Source: Humulus lupulus
Lineage: Eukaryota > Streptophyta > Magnoliopsida > Rosales > Cannabaceae
NCBI RefSeq assembly: GCF_963169125.1
Contig: NC_084798.1
Location: 104,983,970-105,047,969, forward strand
DNA length: 64,000 nt
Reading direction: 5' to 3'
The notes under the pieces are model-generated. The model saw nothing but the letters and a program-made list of their open reading frames with translations, ran no database searches and had not been told where the DNA came from. Of the stretch, positions 42,425-54,258 are shown in pieces. Each line of letters opens with the position of its first letter. The first letter of the stretch is position 1. The translations under genes were made by a program, and so were the position numbers.

Positions 42425-43270
42425 GTAGCTGCTGAGCTAATTCCCAAATCCTTAGCCTCAAATCAATCTTCAATATCAAGAACCCAAAAACACTTAGAAC
42501 CTAGCCCAAAACTACAAAATTTATTGACCAAGAATGTAATTCAAGACTTACCTCAATTCTTGATTGAATTCTTTAGCTAACACTTGAGCTAATCTCCAAA
42601 GTTCCAACTCAAATCCCTGAGTTTCCAGCCAAATCTCCGTTTGGTTTCAGTGATTTCCTTGAGAGAGAGATAGAAGAGATAGAAGGGTCAGTTGAGGTGT
42701 TTCCACTGTTTTCCTTAGTTTTGTCTAATCTGTCCTTAGTAAATTAAATTAATCCCAAAGCTCGGGGTACCAAAAACGTCCCCAAGGGAAAAATGATAAA
42801 TTTCCCCAGTATTCCCTCCTAAGCTTCCTAACCTCAAATATATCTCTAATTATTTATTTCCATAACCCGATAACCCAAATTACTGTCTAATACCCAAAAT
42901 ACCCCTCGACTCACCCCGAGTCAAGTATTGGGTCCCGTTGTGACTTTCCCGCTAACTTGCTTCCTAGGATCGCCTTAAGCTGCACGCTGCAAATATATCC
43001 ACATAATAATGTGGTCTTCACAATAATAACATGTAATTACATTCATATCCTCAACATGCTAAATTACTAATATGCCCCTTTAAGCTAAACACGGCCTACA
43101 TGAATGCTAATACTCGTAGAATTGCATTTCATATATCCATATAATCATATAAGCATTGTTATCACGGAATCATGCATTAAAATCATTTAAATCACATATA
43201 AGCCAATTATGCCCTCCAGGCACACTAATCAATGCCCTTAAGCCTTATTAGGGAATTTTGGGTTGTTACA
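42425..43270 (-). mobile_element. Chromovirus LTR D, U3-side part
   Basis: Continues LTR D after the CACTA element (GTA duplication at 42425-42427). It holds AATATATCCACATAATAATG (42990) and CACACTAATCAATGCCCTTA, and ends GGGTTGTTACA at 43270, the U3 start on the minus strand. It abuts an RT fragment of another chromovirus, into which it inserted. The 5 bases on its right (AGTGA) do not match those left of LTR B (AATCA), so the outer flanks are rearranged or the LTR pairing is wrong. Confidence 0.75.
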
Positions 43271-44040
43271 AGTGATCAATCGTCGCTTCAACTCCTGAAA
43301 ACTGCCATCACATTTGTCTAACCATGTGAAACTCAGATTCTTCCTTGTCAACTTAGTCAATGGTGTGGAAATCTTTGAAAACCTTCCATGAACCGTCTGT
43401 AAGATCCTGCTAATGAAAGGAAACTCCTAACCTCTAAGGGGTTCCTTGGCCTCGGCCAATCCCTAACTGCTTCTACCTTGGTCAGATCCACCTTAATTCT
43501 ATCACCACTAACAATGTGTCCAAGGAATGCCACTTCTAGCAGCCAGAACTCACACTTCTTAAATTTAGCATCCCTCAACCTCTGTAGTACCAGTTAGAGA
43601 TGTTGCTCATGTTCTGCCTCTAAACGAGAGTAAACCAGGATGTCATCGATGAAAACAATCACAAACTGATCTAAGAAGTCCTTGAACATCCTTTTCATCA
43701 CATCCATAAACATTGCTAGGGCATTGGTAAAACCAAACAACATGACCAAGAACTTATAATGCCCATACCTCGTATGGAAGGTCTTCTTCGGAATATCCTC
43801 GTCATTGATTCTCAGCTGGTGATAACCAGATCGAAGATCGATTTTCGTGAATACTGTCTTACCCTACAGTTGGTCGAATAGGTAATCTATCCTTGGTACA
43901 GGGGACTTTTTCTTGATAGTCAACTTGTTCAACTCCCTATAGTCTATACACATTCTCAGAGTCCCATCCTTTTTCATCACAAATAAAACCGGAGAACCCC
44001 ATGGCGAGAAGCTAGGTCTGATAAACCCCAAATCTATTGT
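43271..44040 (-). pseudogene. pol: Chromovirus RT fragment
   Basis: Minus strand, broken frames: RT fingers/palm near 43780-44030 (GSPVLFV-type, LNKLTIKKK), the FIDDILVYS box near 43625-43650, then [40 protein letters not shown] and FMEGFQ. It ends in the thumb region at 43271 where LTR D begins. It is homologous to 13484-14439 but a different copy, with separate stops. No RNase H or integrase continuation exists on the far side of LTR B; only an integrase remnant (5592-6740) does. Confidence 0.88.
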
Positions 44041-44867
44041 CACCTGCGTAAATTAAGTTGGAATCTTACCTGAATTAGTAACTGAAACTCCTCAGAATCC
44101 TCTGACCGTCTTTAACCTAGCCTTTCCTCAGCTTGACTCAGCCTAAAACCAGTTTAATTCCTAGCTTGATCACCTCTATTTCCTTCAATTTTAAAGTACA
44201 AGGAGAGGGAGAAAGAGAGAGAGGGTACGTGAGTGAGAGAGGTGAGGGAGAGCTAAGTGTTTCCACCACTTTCTGGTTAGTCCCAAGTGTTTTGTCTAAG
44301 TTTACCCTTTGCTTAACAAAATACTATTTTTGCCCTCACAGCTTATTCATCCTCAAATAGTTCCTAGGGGTAAAATTGTCATTCAACTCTCGGTTCCCGC
44401 TAATTCCTCAAGTGTTCCTAATATTTACCCATTAATCCCATCATTCTAAATAATTATCAAATCCTTATTCAATATCAAATAATTCCAAAAATATTCTCCA
44501 AATTCCCAAAAATAACCCTAGGCTCCCATCGAGCCGGGTATTAAACCCCACTGTGACTATTTCACTAATACGCTCACTAGGATTGTCTCAAGCAATATGC
44601 TGCAAATATATCCACATAATAATGTGGTCTCAACAATTTATCACAAATAACCACATTTATGCCCTCAATGGGCCAAAATCACAAATATGTCATTATAAGC
44701 TATAAAAGGCCCACATGCATATCTAATACTCATAGACATGCATAACACATATTCATATAATCATATTAATCATGCATTTAACCATTTAATCACACATGTA
44801 CCAATTATGGCCTCCCAGCATGCTAATCAAGGCCCTTGAGCCTTATTAGTGATTTTGGATCGTTACA
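44041..44867 (-). mobile_element. Chromovirus LTR E, U3-side part only
   Basis: Shares GCAAATATATCCACATAATA (44601) and the CTAATCAAGGCCC..CTTATTAG end with the other LTRs; ends GGATCGTTACA at 44867. The left two-thirds are missing. Instead it joins directly to the RT fragment at about 44040, so a deletion fused pol to U3. On the right it interrupts a Tat gag. Confidence 0.75.
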
Positions 44868-46200
44868 TCTTTTTCCAAGAGGATCAATGGTTCCATTATA
44901 TGTGGGCATAGTTGGCATCCTAAAGCCAACAGGATACGAACTTGTTGCAATGTGAGGAGGAAAAGGCTCAAGCTCCTCATCAGAATTGCAATCATCTATA
45001 TTTTTCCCAGACAAGAGCCTCTTCTTTTTCTCCTCCACTAGGGCTAGCCATTCGAAGACTGGATCCTTCGTCTTAAGGTTATTTGGGAGCTGGTGTTGTC
45101 CCTCCAAGGTTGTGCTCAATTAGGCGGGACGTTCCTATTGTCACGCACCATAGAAGGATCTCCCTTGTTCTGAGTATAGCTCAAATCATCATAGCGAGCT
45201 AATTGTCTTCTTTGTGTGTTTAGATGATAACGCAAGTCTAACTGTGGATTGGAGTGCAAGCTTTGAGCTGAACTTAACTGATTTGTCAAATTACTTTCGT
45301 GTCTATAGGAATTCATGTTACGGGTATTCCCGGTCCTGCCCCACGATGGATCTTCATCCAATAACTACCATCCATGAAGCTTACTGCTCGTGGTTGAGGT
45401 CGAGCTAGATTATTAGTGTGAGATCGTGAGGCATATGTGTCTTCTGCGGGTATAGAATGTCTCCTTTCATTCATGCACCATGAAGCATTCCTCTATGGGA
45501 TTGGTGGTGTTGGATGACGAATAGGTGAGGAAGTATTCGTTATTGGTGAAGCAATTTGTGTCCCTTCTGGGTGGACCCGATTAGCTCGCCCATTGTCTAC
45601 TCTGATTTCCCAAGTTGGTGGCAACACAGAGTTATTGCGTGGTACCTGAGCGGCTGGCGGAGACACTGGTGGATTCATAAAGATCTCCGCCCTTCTCAAT
45701 GTAGTATCAGCTCGCCCTGCCTAGCTAGGCTGATTTTTGTGAGTGTGAGCTGCTTGTCAATTCCTGTGGTTATTATCAAGAGGATTGTTCCTAGGAGTCT
45801 GTTAAGAGAATAAAGAGCTTCGTGTTAGTGTTCTGACGAAATGACTTACATTAGGTCGATTATTTCAGTGGGACCTACTTTACCTTCTTCTGACATTCTC
45901 GTCGGTTGTAGGAGGACATAAGAGGACGTAATCAAGCCATGATCTCATCTATTCACTTGTTAGCCTGGGCAACGTGGCTCCTTAGCTAAGCATTCTCCAT
46001 TTCAATGGTGTTTAGGTACCTAGGATTAGGATACGGTGGGCATGAGGCAGAACTTCCAGTATCGTCCTGGTCCACGTGTTGTTTTCCAAGATGGCGTTGT
46101 GCGGACGTACTCTCCCCAGTTGGAATGGCTGTACGTAGACCTCCATGATCATCAGGCAACTCCATTTCATTGTTGCGCATGGAACGAGTAACCACCATGA
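44868..46200 (-). pseudogene. gag: Tat-type gag, N-terminal part
   Basis: The minus-strand ATG at about 46200 opens MVVTRSMRNNEMELPDDHGG, followed by an acidic Ser/Gly/Pro-rich region with stops. 45119-44868 gives PVFEWLALVEEKKKRLLSGK and then PVGFRMPTMPTYNGTIDPLG, the start of the Tat gag core. LTR E cuts it there. Middle stretches (45493-45699, 45116-45361) are open in pieces. It lies in the proper place next to a primer-binding site and an LTR, so it is the 5' end of a minus-strand Tat element. Confidence 0.75.
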
Positions 46201-46243
46201 TGATTGCTGGGTTAAATATCATGAAAGATTTCAAGCTTAAACT

Positions 46244-46262
46244 GCTCTTAATGAAAGCACCA
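46244..46262 (-). promoter_or_regulatory. Primer-binding site of minus-strand Tat element
   Basis: The minus strand reads TGGTGCTTTCATTAAGAGC, starting 4 bases after the LTR end (TGTTGACGC on the plus strand at 46266). It has one mismatch from the sites at 22683 and 63348. Confidence 0.75.
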
Positions 46263-46265
46263 ATC

Positions 46266-46930
46266 TGTTGACGCAGTTTTTTGCCAATAGAGGATTTTGA
46301 AATCTGAAATAGAGACATTAAGCTTATTGTAAACCTAATGTAAAGAATTATAAAAACACCAACAAGTTACATGGTTCAATGGTTAAAATCCACGTAGTCC
46401 ATGAGTCACTATTATTGATTTGTTTAGGAACCCTAGATGGAATCATTTATGACAATTTCAGTAGAGTTTTTAAATACAGAATGTCATTCCCTTTTACTAT
46501 CCATCACCCTTGTATTTATTGGGAATTATGGTGGACAATATTGGGTAACTATACTATAAATGGTAATGTACAATATTGGGTAACTTCCCAGATTAATGGA
46601 CATTTAAATATTCTAATGAAGTCTATTGCTATTTACATCAATCAATAGATGTATATAACGATTGCATGCATATATTGCACATATCGGTAATCCGAGTCTG
46701 TAGTGATTCTCCCATGTACTTCATTGAACCACCCCAAGCTAAATTCCATTCTTGAGCAACACATGATTGGAGCAGGATGGCTTGACTAAGATAATGATCT
46801 GTCTTGATGTAGGCGATCTAAATGATGGGTACCTCAATCTCTGTCATTTACATCTCCAATGGTCTAGAAGATTCTTGGTTGTTGCGGACTCAGGAACATA
46901 GTCTCGAGCTACTTGGTCCTGAGTCAACAA
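46266..46930 (-). mobile_element. Tat-type LTR F (right border uncertain)
   Basis: Starts TGTTGACGCAG next to the primer-binding site, which defines its U5 end. It contains TTACATGGTTCAATGGTTAA and CCACGTAGTCCATGAGTC near 46370-46405, similar to TTACGTGGTTCAGGCGTTAA and CCCTAGTCCACGAGTC at 22022-22060 in the nested Tat LTR, where the segment lies in the same (U5 to U3) sense. No U3 start or polypurine tract is found; sequence resembling another gag begins by about 46930. Confidence 0.6.
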
Positions 46931-48051
46931 AACATCTCTGAAGTCTTGCCTCCTTTATTTATTTTGCGCCGGTTGTACCCCAAGCTAGATGGTTGAGCTT
47001 GTGTATTTAGGTACAACATCCTCATTTTCTCTTGTTGTTTGAGTTATTAGTCGGTCTTCAGTTTCCTTGATAACCTTGTCTTCTTGTGTTTTGTTTAAAC
47101 TTAGGAGTATATCTCCATCCTGGTTTGTTTTGGCTAAATTGAAACTATCCAACATTGTTAGTGTTTTTCTTCCTTTCCTCTTGTTTCTTCAATTATTTTC
47201 TTATTGTTCCAGCCCATGACTCCTGGCAAGTATCATGTTCAATTGTCTATACATATGACTTTGGACCAGTTTATTTGGTGTCTACAAAATTTACTATATC
47301 TCTCCTAAGTCCTTTCATAAATATCCATATTTTGGTTGCTTCAGTACTTACTATGCAAATCCATTCCAGTGCTTCAACGAGCCTTTCTTAGCAAAATCAT
47401 TTACTTTGTGATAAATTACCGCTTTATTACAATACTTAGAATTGAACAGGGTTTAGAACTATGTCCACTACATCTCCGCCACCACAAAACATTTCTTTAC
47501 CATATACTACCAAATTCTAGCATCTTGACTAAGCTTATAGACTATGCATTTCACCTTTTCCTACTAAGTAATTTCAATGAAGTAAAAAATATTCTCTGAC
47601 ATATTGATCCAGTCTTTAGTTACTAATGGGTTAGTAGTCCCCTCAAAAGTCAGAGGATTTTCTTGCCAAATCTCTCAGAGATAGGCCTTACAGAAGTCGC
47701 GACAGGCACCACAGCTGGTGGGTCAAGTTGTTGCACTTCTTGTAGTAGTTCTTGGTCTTGTTCTTTATTAGCAGGTTGACCAGGGTTGTTCTGGACATTA
47801 TTGGGTGTTGGCTGAAGTCGTTGAAGCAGTGCTTCGAACATTTGTGCTTGATGAGCTTCTGCATCCTCTTGTATTTTTCGACCTTGTTCAATTTGAATCG
47901 CTTGACCTTCCATCATTTGATGCATTTCATCAATTTGTTATGCAATTCTTGAGGCTTGAGCAAGTACATGAACTTGCTCCATCCCAGCTTGTTAGGCTTG
48001 AGGCCTAAATCCAAGCCCCGCTAATCATACTGCTAGGGTGATTGGAGCCAT
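46931..48051 (-). pseudogene. gag: Ty3/gypsy gag of a different family, heavily decayed
   Basis: The minus strand from an ATG at about 48051 has a Gln-rich coiled-coil stretch (47925-47650: MHQMMEGQAIQIEQGRK, LLQRLQPTPNNVQNNPGQ). After a frameshift comes LTFEGTTNPLVTKDWINM and further down IWIFMKGLRRDIVNFVDT, the retrotransposon gag core of chromovirus-like elements. Stops and shifts are frequent. No pol follows, and no LTR is recognised on its right. Confidence 0.65.
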
Positions 48052-50340
48052 TTAAATCTACGAAAGAATACACTCATATTTTCAGGAGAATAATTGGATT
48101 AAGACCAATGCAAAGTGTAACCACTAACACAACAAACTAAGCAATAATATCACTCCAAACACACTCATTAACATTCAAACACTGTTACACTTCCATTTTA
48201 ATTCGTCTTAAGTACACACGTAAAAAGATTAGTCTTAACTTGATTTGTTCATATATAAGAGAAATTTACATAGTTATCCTAACTATAGGCTTAGGGTCTC
48301 CTCTTTGGTCTACCATAACCATTGCTATCTCAACAATAATGCCAAAATATTGTGTGTCTTGGCTACTATATGAAACTAGTATCTCCATGTTGGAGTCTCC
48401 CTCATTGTCTTCCTCGGGGTCCTCATTAGAGTCCTCTTAAGGATCTTCCTTAGGATCAACCACAACTCCAAGATTCTCTTCGTTGCTATCAGCGACGTGT
48501 AGACTAACGAACTTAATCCTATACTCCATGGGTGTCCCTAAGTCATGGAAGACTAGTGCTAAAGGTTTTGACACAAATGAGAGAAATGAGTGGAAGGTTT
48601 TGACACAAATGAGAGATAATGGGAGATAGAGAGAATGGGAAGCTAGGTGATGGAAAAAGAGAAAAGTGAGGAAATCTCCTTTTTTATTCTATCTTTAATA
48701 AAAGCTTACCACTTACCACTAATGGTACTTACCCACCATAAAACTATCACCTCAAAATAGTTTAATTCAACTTACCCTAAGGTAAATAATAAATGGTGAC
48801 ACCCAATTTTATTAATACACTATAGTTTTTTTGTGGAAAAATTAAATTTCCACACTTAGGCTTATTTAAGCAGTTTCTCATTAAAATACACTATAAATTC
48901 TTTTTCCAAGAATTTATTCAAACAAACAATCAGTCAATATTTTTTTAATAATTTTATTCCCAAAATATTTTTGCAATAAGTGTTTTCCTTAAATTTTATT
49001 ATCTGAGATTTTTCTCTTAATCGAGGTTTTGGAGTTCGGTTAGGAACCCAAAATCTTGATTTCCTCGCAACTACTCCTACATATTTTTGGATAACAATCA
49101 CCTAAAGCTTTCAAATATTTTTCTATGATGTAGTAGACCTTCAAAGTTATGAGATGAAAATTGATCTTATCTTGCCAATGAACAAAGTTAGAACCACCAA
49201 ATCAATATAGCCTCAATAGATCTTGGGACATGAATTTGAGTGCTGAGATTGAGGAACTTTCTTGCATGGTGTTTAGGTATAAACAATTTTAGAAGATACA
49301 TCTAGGGTTTGGAAATAGATCTTTTTGATGGTTGAGAGTATAGCTTATTAACACAATAAGAATATTGTAATTTACGAGAATTAATCTCAATACACAATGG
49401 AAGAGTAATACAAATATGATCAAGATGAAGAAATGACATTTTTAGAGAAAAACCCTAGTTACTTAAAATCATCAAGTTATGATATTATGAGACCAAACAA
49501 TGGAGATGAACATGAAGGCTTGACACATTATAATTGTTGTCCAAAAAACTCTATTCCTAGCCTCCCATAAGAGATTGCTTGAAGCTACTATAATGGTGGA
49601 ATGAGTTTGGGATTAACAAGTCTTGGTCTTCAAAGAAGTCAAGCTTTCTTGATGAAGATCTGAAAGAAAAATAGTAGTGTCTGTGAGTTAGAAAGAGATG
49701 GGTTTTAGAGGGTGTATAGTGATCAATTCACCAAAATCTCAAATGAGCCCCTTAAATAGTGTAGGAATCGTCATTAATGTTAACTAATGAGATTAGAGAA
49801 TTTTAAAATAAGTTTTGAAGCCAAAAACATGTAACTATACGGGTCCGTACGAACAACACATGCGACACGTGGGGTTTACTACATGTAAGCGATGCATTGC
49901 CCTCATGCAAGCGATACGTCACCTATCTAGGTTTTTGTAAGATAGGCAATGGATTTCCTCTCAACATCGGATGCAACGCCTGCTGCACTAACTTTTGACC
50001 CCGTACATAAACCCAATACACCTCAAAATACCTCCAATTTTTTGGGAACTCTTATATACTCTATAGAAACACCTTGGAGCCAAAAAGATAATTTTAAGCG
50101 TCGACAACAAAAATCAACCCGCTCTTGTTGACTTTAGTGAAATCTTTATGGTTTTGCACCTCTTTGTACATAACTAATTTCACCATGTATATAACCAATC
50201 CTAACACAGGGTCGAGTATGACCCGCCCCAACTCATCTGGGGTGGGCTAACTCGAGGAGTCTTAACGAGACAGGGTGGGTCAGATGTCCAACTCGAGGAA
50301 TTGCGATGGGTTGTAAGGAAAATTGGTGAAGTCAAAAATA
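48052..50340. other. Unassigned AT-rich stretch, probably LTR/leader debris
   Basis: No supported coding sequence. 49640-49760 has a minus-strand TATA-like CTATTTAAGG context upstream of a transcript-like block, and 48790-48830 could be an LTR edge, but I find no matching termini or target duplication. 50200-50310 is GC-richer with repeated AACTCGAGGA. The short ORF at 48240-48440 has no match I know. Confidence 0.4.
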
Positions 50341-51681
50341 GGGAGCTCTACTAAACCCATGAAATGAGAACCTTTTCTCACCCATCATTGCCAGTGCGCA
50401 ATTTCTTGATAACTTCATACTTCTGATGATGGCAACATACGATGGAATGGGAAACACCTTAAAACACATTAACAACTTTGAGATTAAAATGGAAAAACAC
50501 AAGGTTTCAGACAATGCAAAATGTAAGGTTTTTCTAGCTACTCTTATTGGGGCCGCTGAGCAATGTTTCTGAAAGTACCTCCTAAGATAAATCAACTCTT
50601 GGGAGTAGCTCACCAAAGATGTTTATGAGCAATTCTACACTGCATGTGTTCACCCAGTTGAAGCCAACCACCTCTCCAATGTGATGCAAGGTGAGAATGA
50701 GACTCTAAAGGACTACATCATGGGATTCCAAGATGAAGCTACTCATGCTAAGACAGTTGGCGATGAAGGGAAGCTGATGGAAGTAATGGCATGCATTAGG
50801 GTCAAAAGCCCTCTGTGTAATAGTTTAACGAAAATGTCAGCGAGCTCAATGTGTGACTTCCTAGATCACACTAACAAGTATATAAAGCACGACGAGGCCA
50901 CAAAGAAAATAGAAGCAACCAGAACTAGCGACCACGACAAGAAGAATCCTGAAGATCATAAAGGTAGCGAGAAAAATGACAATGGGAAAAGAATGAGCAA
51001 CCATCTAGTGTCTCACCAACAAGGGCATGACAAAAATAAGCCCAAGCAAGAGGAAAAACAACTCAAGTATGAGTTGTGATTTACTAATTACACCAAAAAT
51101 CATGCACCATACAAAAAGGCCACCACCTATGAAGAAAGATTCAAGTAAGCGGGACTAGACCAAGCACTGTCATTATCATAAAGATCATGGCCACGAGTCC
51201 GACAAGTGTCGCCAATCAAAAGATAAGATACAGTTCCTATTCAGAAAGGGTCAGTTGGCTCGATACATGGACCGACGCCAAGGGAAGAACCTAAACAATG
51301 GTCAAATGATGGGGAACAAAGACAACAATTGCTGCCCAACCGACCACGGTCTCCAACCTATGTTGACGAGGTACCAGATGCAATAGTGACTATGATCACA
51401 ATATGTGGAGAGCAACAAGTGTCGAGAAAGATGCATGGGTGAGTTACGCCACGAGCCAAATGACATGATGACCAATGAAGAGACACCAAAGAAGGTCTCG
51501 TGCATGGAAAACCAAGACATCACCTTCACTACCAAAGACTAGAAGCATGCCCGTTACCAACATAATGATCCCCTCTTTATAGCAACTCAAATCACTAATC
51601 TAAGGGTATTGAGGGTGTTAGTCGATAATGGTAGCTCCATCAACATTCTATACAAGTCATGCTTGGAAAAGATGAACTTAT
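50341..51681 (+). pseudogene. gag: Tat-type gag and start of protease (plus strand)
   Basis: In one main frame: MATYDGMGNTLKHINNFEIK, KVFLATLIGAAEQCF, QFYTACVHPVEANHLSNVMQ, NETLKDYIMGFQDEATHAKT and SLTKMSASSMCDFLDHTNKY. Further on, HYHKDHGHESDKC (about 51170-51210) is the zinc-finger-like motif and is followed by QLARYMDRRQGKN. Near 51610-51680 [15 protein letters not shown] is the protease active site. Stops occur at 50570-50620 and after 51079, and shifts occur later. A copia LTR cuts it at 51682. Confidence 0.85.
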
Positions 51682-51936
51682 TGTAGGAAATACTTATTGC
51701 AGAACCTTTATTTATTTACATGCAATTTACATATTATCAAACAAACATGCAAATTCCTAGAACATGCTCTTATGAAATTGATATAAATACTGAGTAATAT
51801 AAAAACATACATTGCGCAGCGGAACTGGAACAACTCATTCATTCAATCTCTCTAACCCTTGATTCCTTTCTATAGCAGAGTCTTATCAAGAGATTGGGAC
51901 AGGTTTCTCAAAACCATGCATTCTACATGCCTCACA
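51682..51936 (-). mobile_element. Copia LTR remnant (left)
   Basis: Starts TGTAGGAAATACTTATTGCA and matches the first ~230 bp of the LTR at 60994 (ACATGCAAATTCCTAGAACA, GGAACTGGAACAACTCATTC). After AGAGATTG the match ends. The U3 side next to pol is missing. It is the 3' LTR remnant of the minus-strand copia element; solo LTR H was inserted just after it. Confidence 0.8.
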
Positions 51937-51941
51937 ATTAT

Positions 51942-54253
51942 TGTAACGCCCTACTTCCTTAGAGTCGTTACTAAGTGAGTTTAAAAACGTGCTTTCATCT
52001 CGCTAATCGAGGTTTTAGATTAAACAGTGTAATTAAGATATAAATAGAGGAAAAACCTTAGAAATAGTAATTTCCATAGAAAATCATAAAAGGTTTACAC
52101 TTGGGATCCCAAAATACAGTTTAGAAATGTTTACAACATACTAACTAAACCAAGTCAACTAGACGACAAAATCAGAGTTTATTTACAAGCATCTCCCAAA
52201 ATCCTCTGGCCGTGGCAGCCAGGCTGGCCAAACATGTACTCGCCGCCCCACGCCTGCTATACTCATGGTTGGTTGATCTTCTCTCTCCTTACCCTTACCT
52301 GCACCACAGAGCATCTGTGAGCCGAAGCCCAGCAAGAGAACCCACAAACAGATAACATATGCAACACATATATCAAGCATATAAAAAGGCCACCAATGGC
52401 CAAACACATACGACCTAGTCGTCCCAGGCGTTTACCAAGCCCTGGGTTCGTGGACCATGCCGTGAGGATATCCCAGGTATCCTTCTAGGGACTCGCCCTG
52501 GAAACTCGCACTCCACGTGCTCAACGCTACTCCCGGCCCCTTGCCGTTCTCGGCTTTGCACTCAACGTGCCCAATGCCGTTCCCGGCCCTTCGCCATTCT
52601 CGGTCCACACCGTTCCCGGCTCAAGCCGACCATTCACATCATAATATACATAGCATAACAAGCAAGTATAGAATTCTAGCATAATCAGATAAAGGGCTAC
52701 GCCCCACAGTTCTAACATATTGGGCTCGGCCCTGCATATCAAATCATTCAAACGCACTGGGCTCAGCCCTGCATATCAAACCATTCAAACGCACTGGGCT
52801 CAGCCCTGCATATCAATTCATGCAAACACATTGGGCTCAGCCCTGCATATCAATCCATTCAAACACACTGGGCTCAGCCCTGCACACAAGCTCCATGGGA
52901 ACAAGGGTTCTCTTACCTGAGTTCCGAGCTTTCTGAGCACCGATGCCCCGAGCACAGTCCTCCAACGTGAGCCTCGCCGAAACCCTAGTCACAACACATT
53001 AACAATGTCCAGTCATCAAGTTCTAATCCAATGAATAACTTCGAGCCACAACCCTAACCTCCGGGACCTTGAATTCTATCAACCCGGGTGATAAAATCCA
53101 TCCCGAGCCTTAACCATTGAATTCCCAAGCCTAAACACCCTTAAAAATGCAAACTGGCACTAAGGGTCGCGGCCCCACCCTCAAGAGGCGCGGCTAGCCT
53201 CAAAACAGAGGCTAGCACCACACTGACCCCCACACGGGCCGCGGCGCGCATGAACCTCTCGGCCCCCCATGGCCGCGCGCGCACACGAGCCGCGGCGCAC
53301 CGCTCCTAGGGCCGCGACTCTCACCACTGAACCCAGATTTTCCACCATTTTTCCACAACTTTCCTCAAGCTAATTCACCCAAAACTCAACTATCAAACCC
53401 ATATACTTAACACATACATACCAGCTCAATATCAACACTAAAACCCCATCAAAATCTGCTCCGAAACCCAACTAAAATACTCAAGAACATATCAAACTTA
53501 ACTAGCATGCATATTCTAGCAAACCAGTAACAATTCTCAACATAATCCCAACAATTAAAGCTTACCTTGCTGAATTCAATCCCTGTAGTTGATCTTTAAG
53601 CCTTAAGCTTCAAGGTCCTAGAATATCACAGCTGAATTCCCCTAGACCTTCAAGTTGATTCCCTTAGTTTTCCTTGTGTTTATCTTAGAGAGTGAATGAG
53701 GAAGGAAGAGATAAAACTATCCTTAGCTGAAAGAAGAGAGAGTAAGTTGGTTTCTATAGCTTCTAAATATTTCCCCTTTTTGTTTTATTTGACTTAAGTC
53801 TAAAGGGTTACCTCAAGGCTCGAGGTACCAAAACGTCCCTGAGGGCAAAGTGGTAAATTTCCCCAATATTCCCGCCTAGACATTCTATCCTCAAATATAT
53901 CTCCAAATATTTATTTTCATGTCCCGATAATCCCATAACACCTAGTACCCAAATTACCCCTCGACTCACCCCGAGTCTGAATCTCAACCCCGTTGTGACC
54001 CTCTGGCTAAGCGCTCCCCAGGACTGTCTCGGATCGTGCTACACAGACATATCACACATACGATATTTATCACATTCATGCCCCTAATATCCAGACGGGG
54101 CCCACATGCACATTTAACTCACTAAACATGCATCACTATCATATATTCACATTAATTCACCCATTAACATATTAAAGCATATTAAATCATTTATTGCCCT
54201 CCAGGCACACTAATCAAGGCCCTAAGCCCGATTAGCAAATTCAGGTCATTACA
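51942..54253 (-). mobile_element. Solo chromovirus LTR H with target duplication
   Basis: Complete 2,312-bp LTR from TGTAACGCCC to AGGTCATTACA, flanked by ATTAT at 51937-51941 and 54254-54258. It belongs to the same LTR superfamily as A-E (ACACTTGGGATCCCAAAATA at 52096; CACACTAATCAAGGCCCTAA near the end) but is a diverged subfamily with its own internal repeat array. No interior remains. Confidence 0.92.
52719..52890. repeat. 37-bp tandem repeat inside LTR H
   Basis: Units begin at 52719, 52756, 52793, 52830 and 52867, an exact 37-bp period, each with TGGGCTCAGCCCTGCATATC. The core GGGCTCAGCCC is itself palindromic. The related LTRs B, C and D lack it. Confidence 0.9.
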
Positions 54254-54258
54254 ATTAT

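Noticed and set aside
48240..48440. 66-codon ORF rich in Ser and Leu
   Set aside because: No family match, no start context, and it lies in degraded repeat DNA.
52720..52920. 66-codon ORF with repeated peptides
   Set aside because: It lies wholly on the 37-bp LTR repeat inside a solo LTR.
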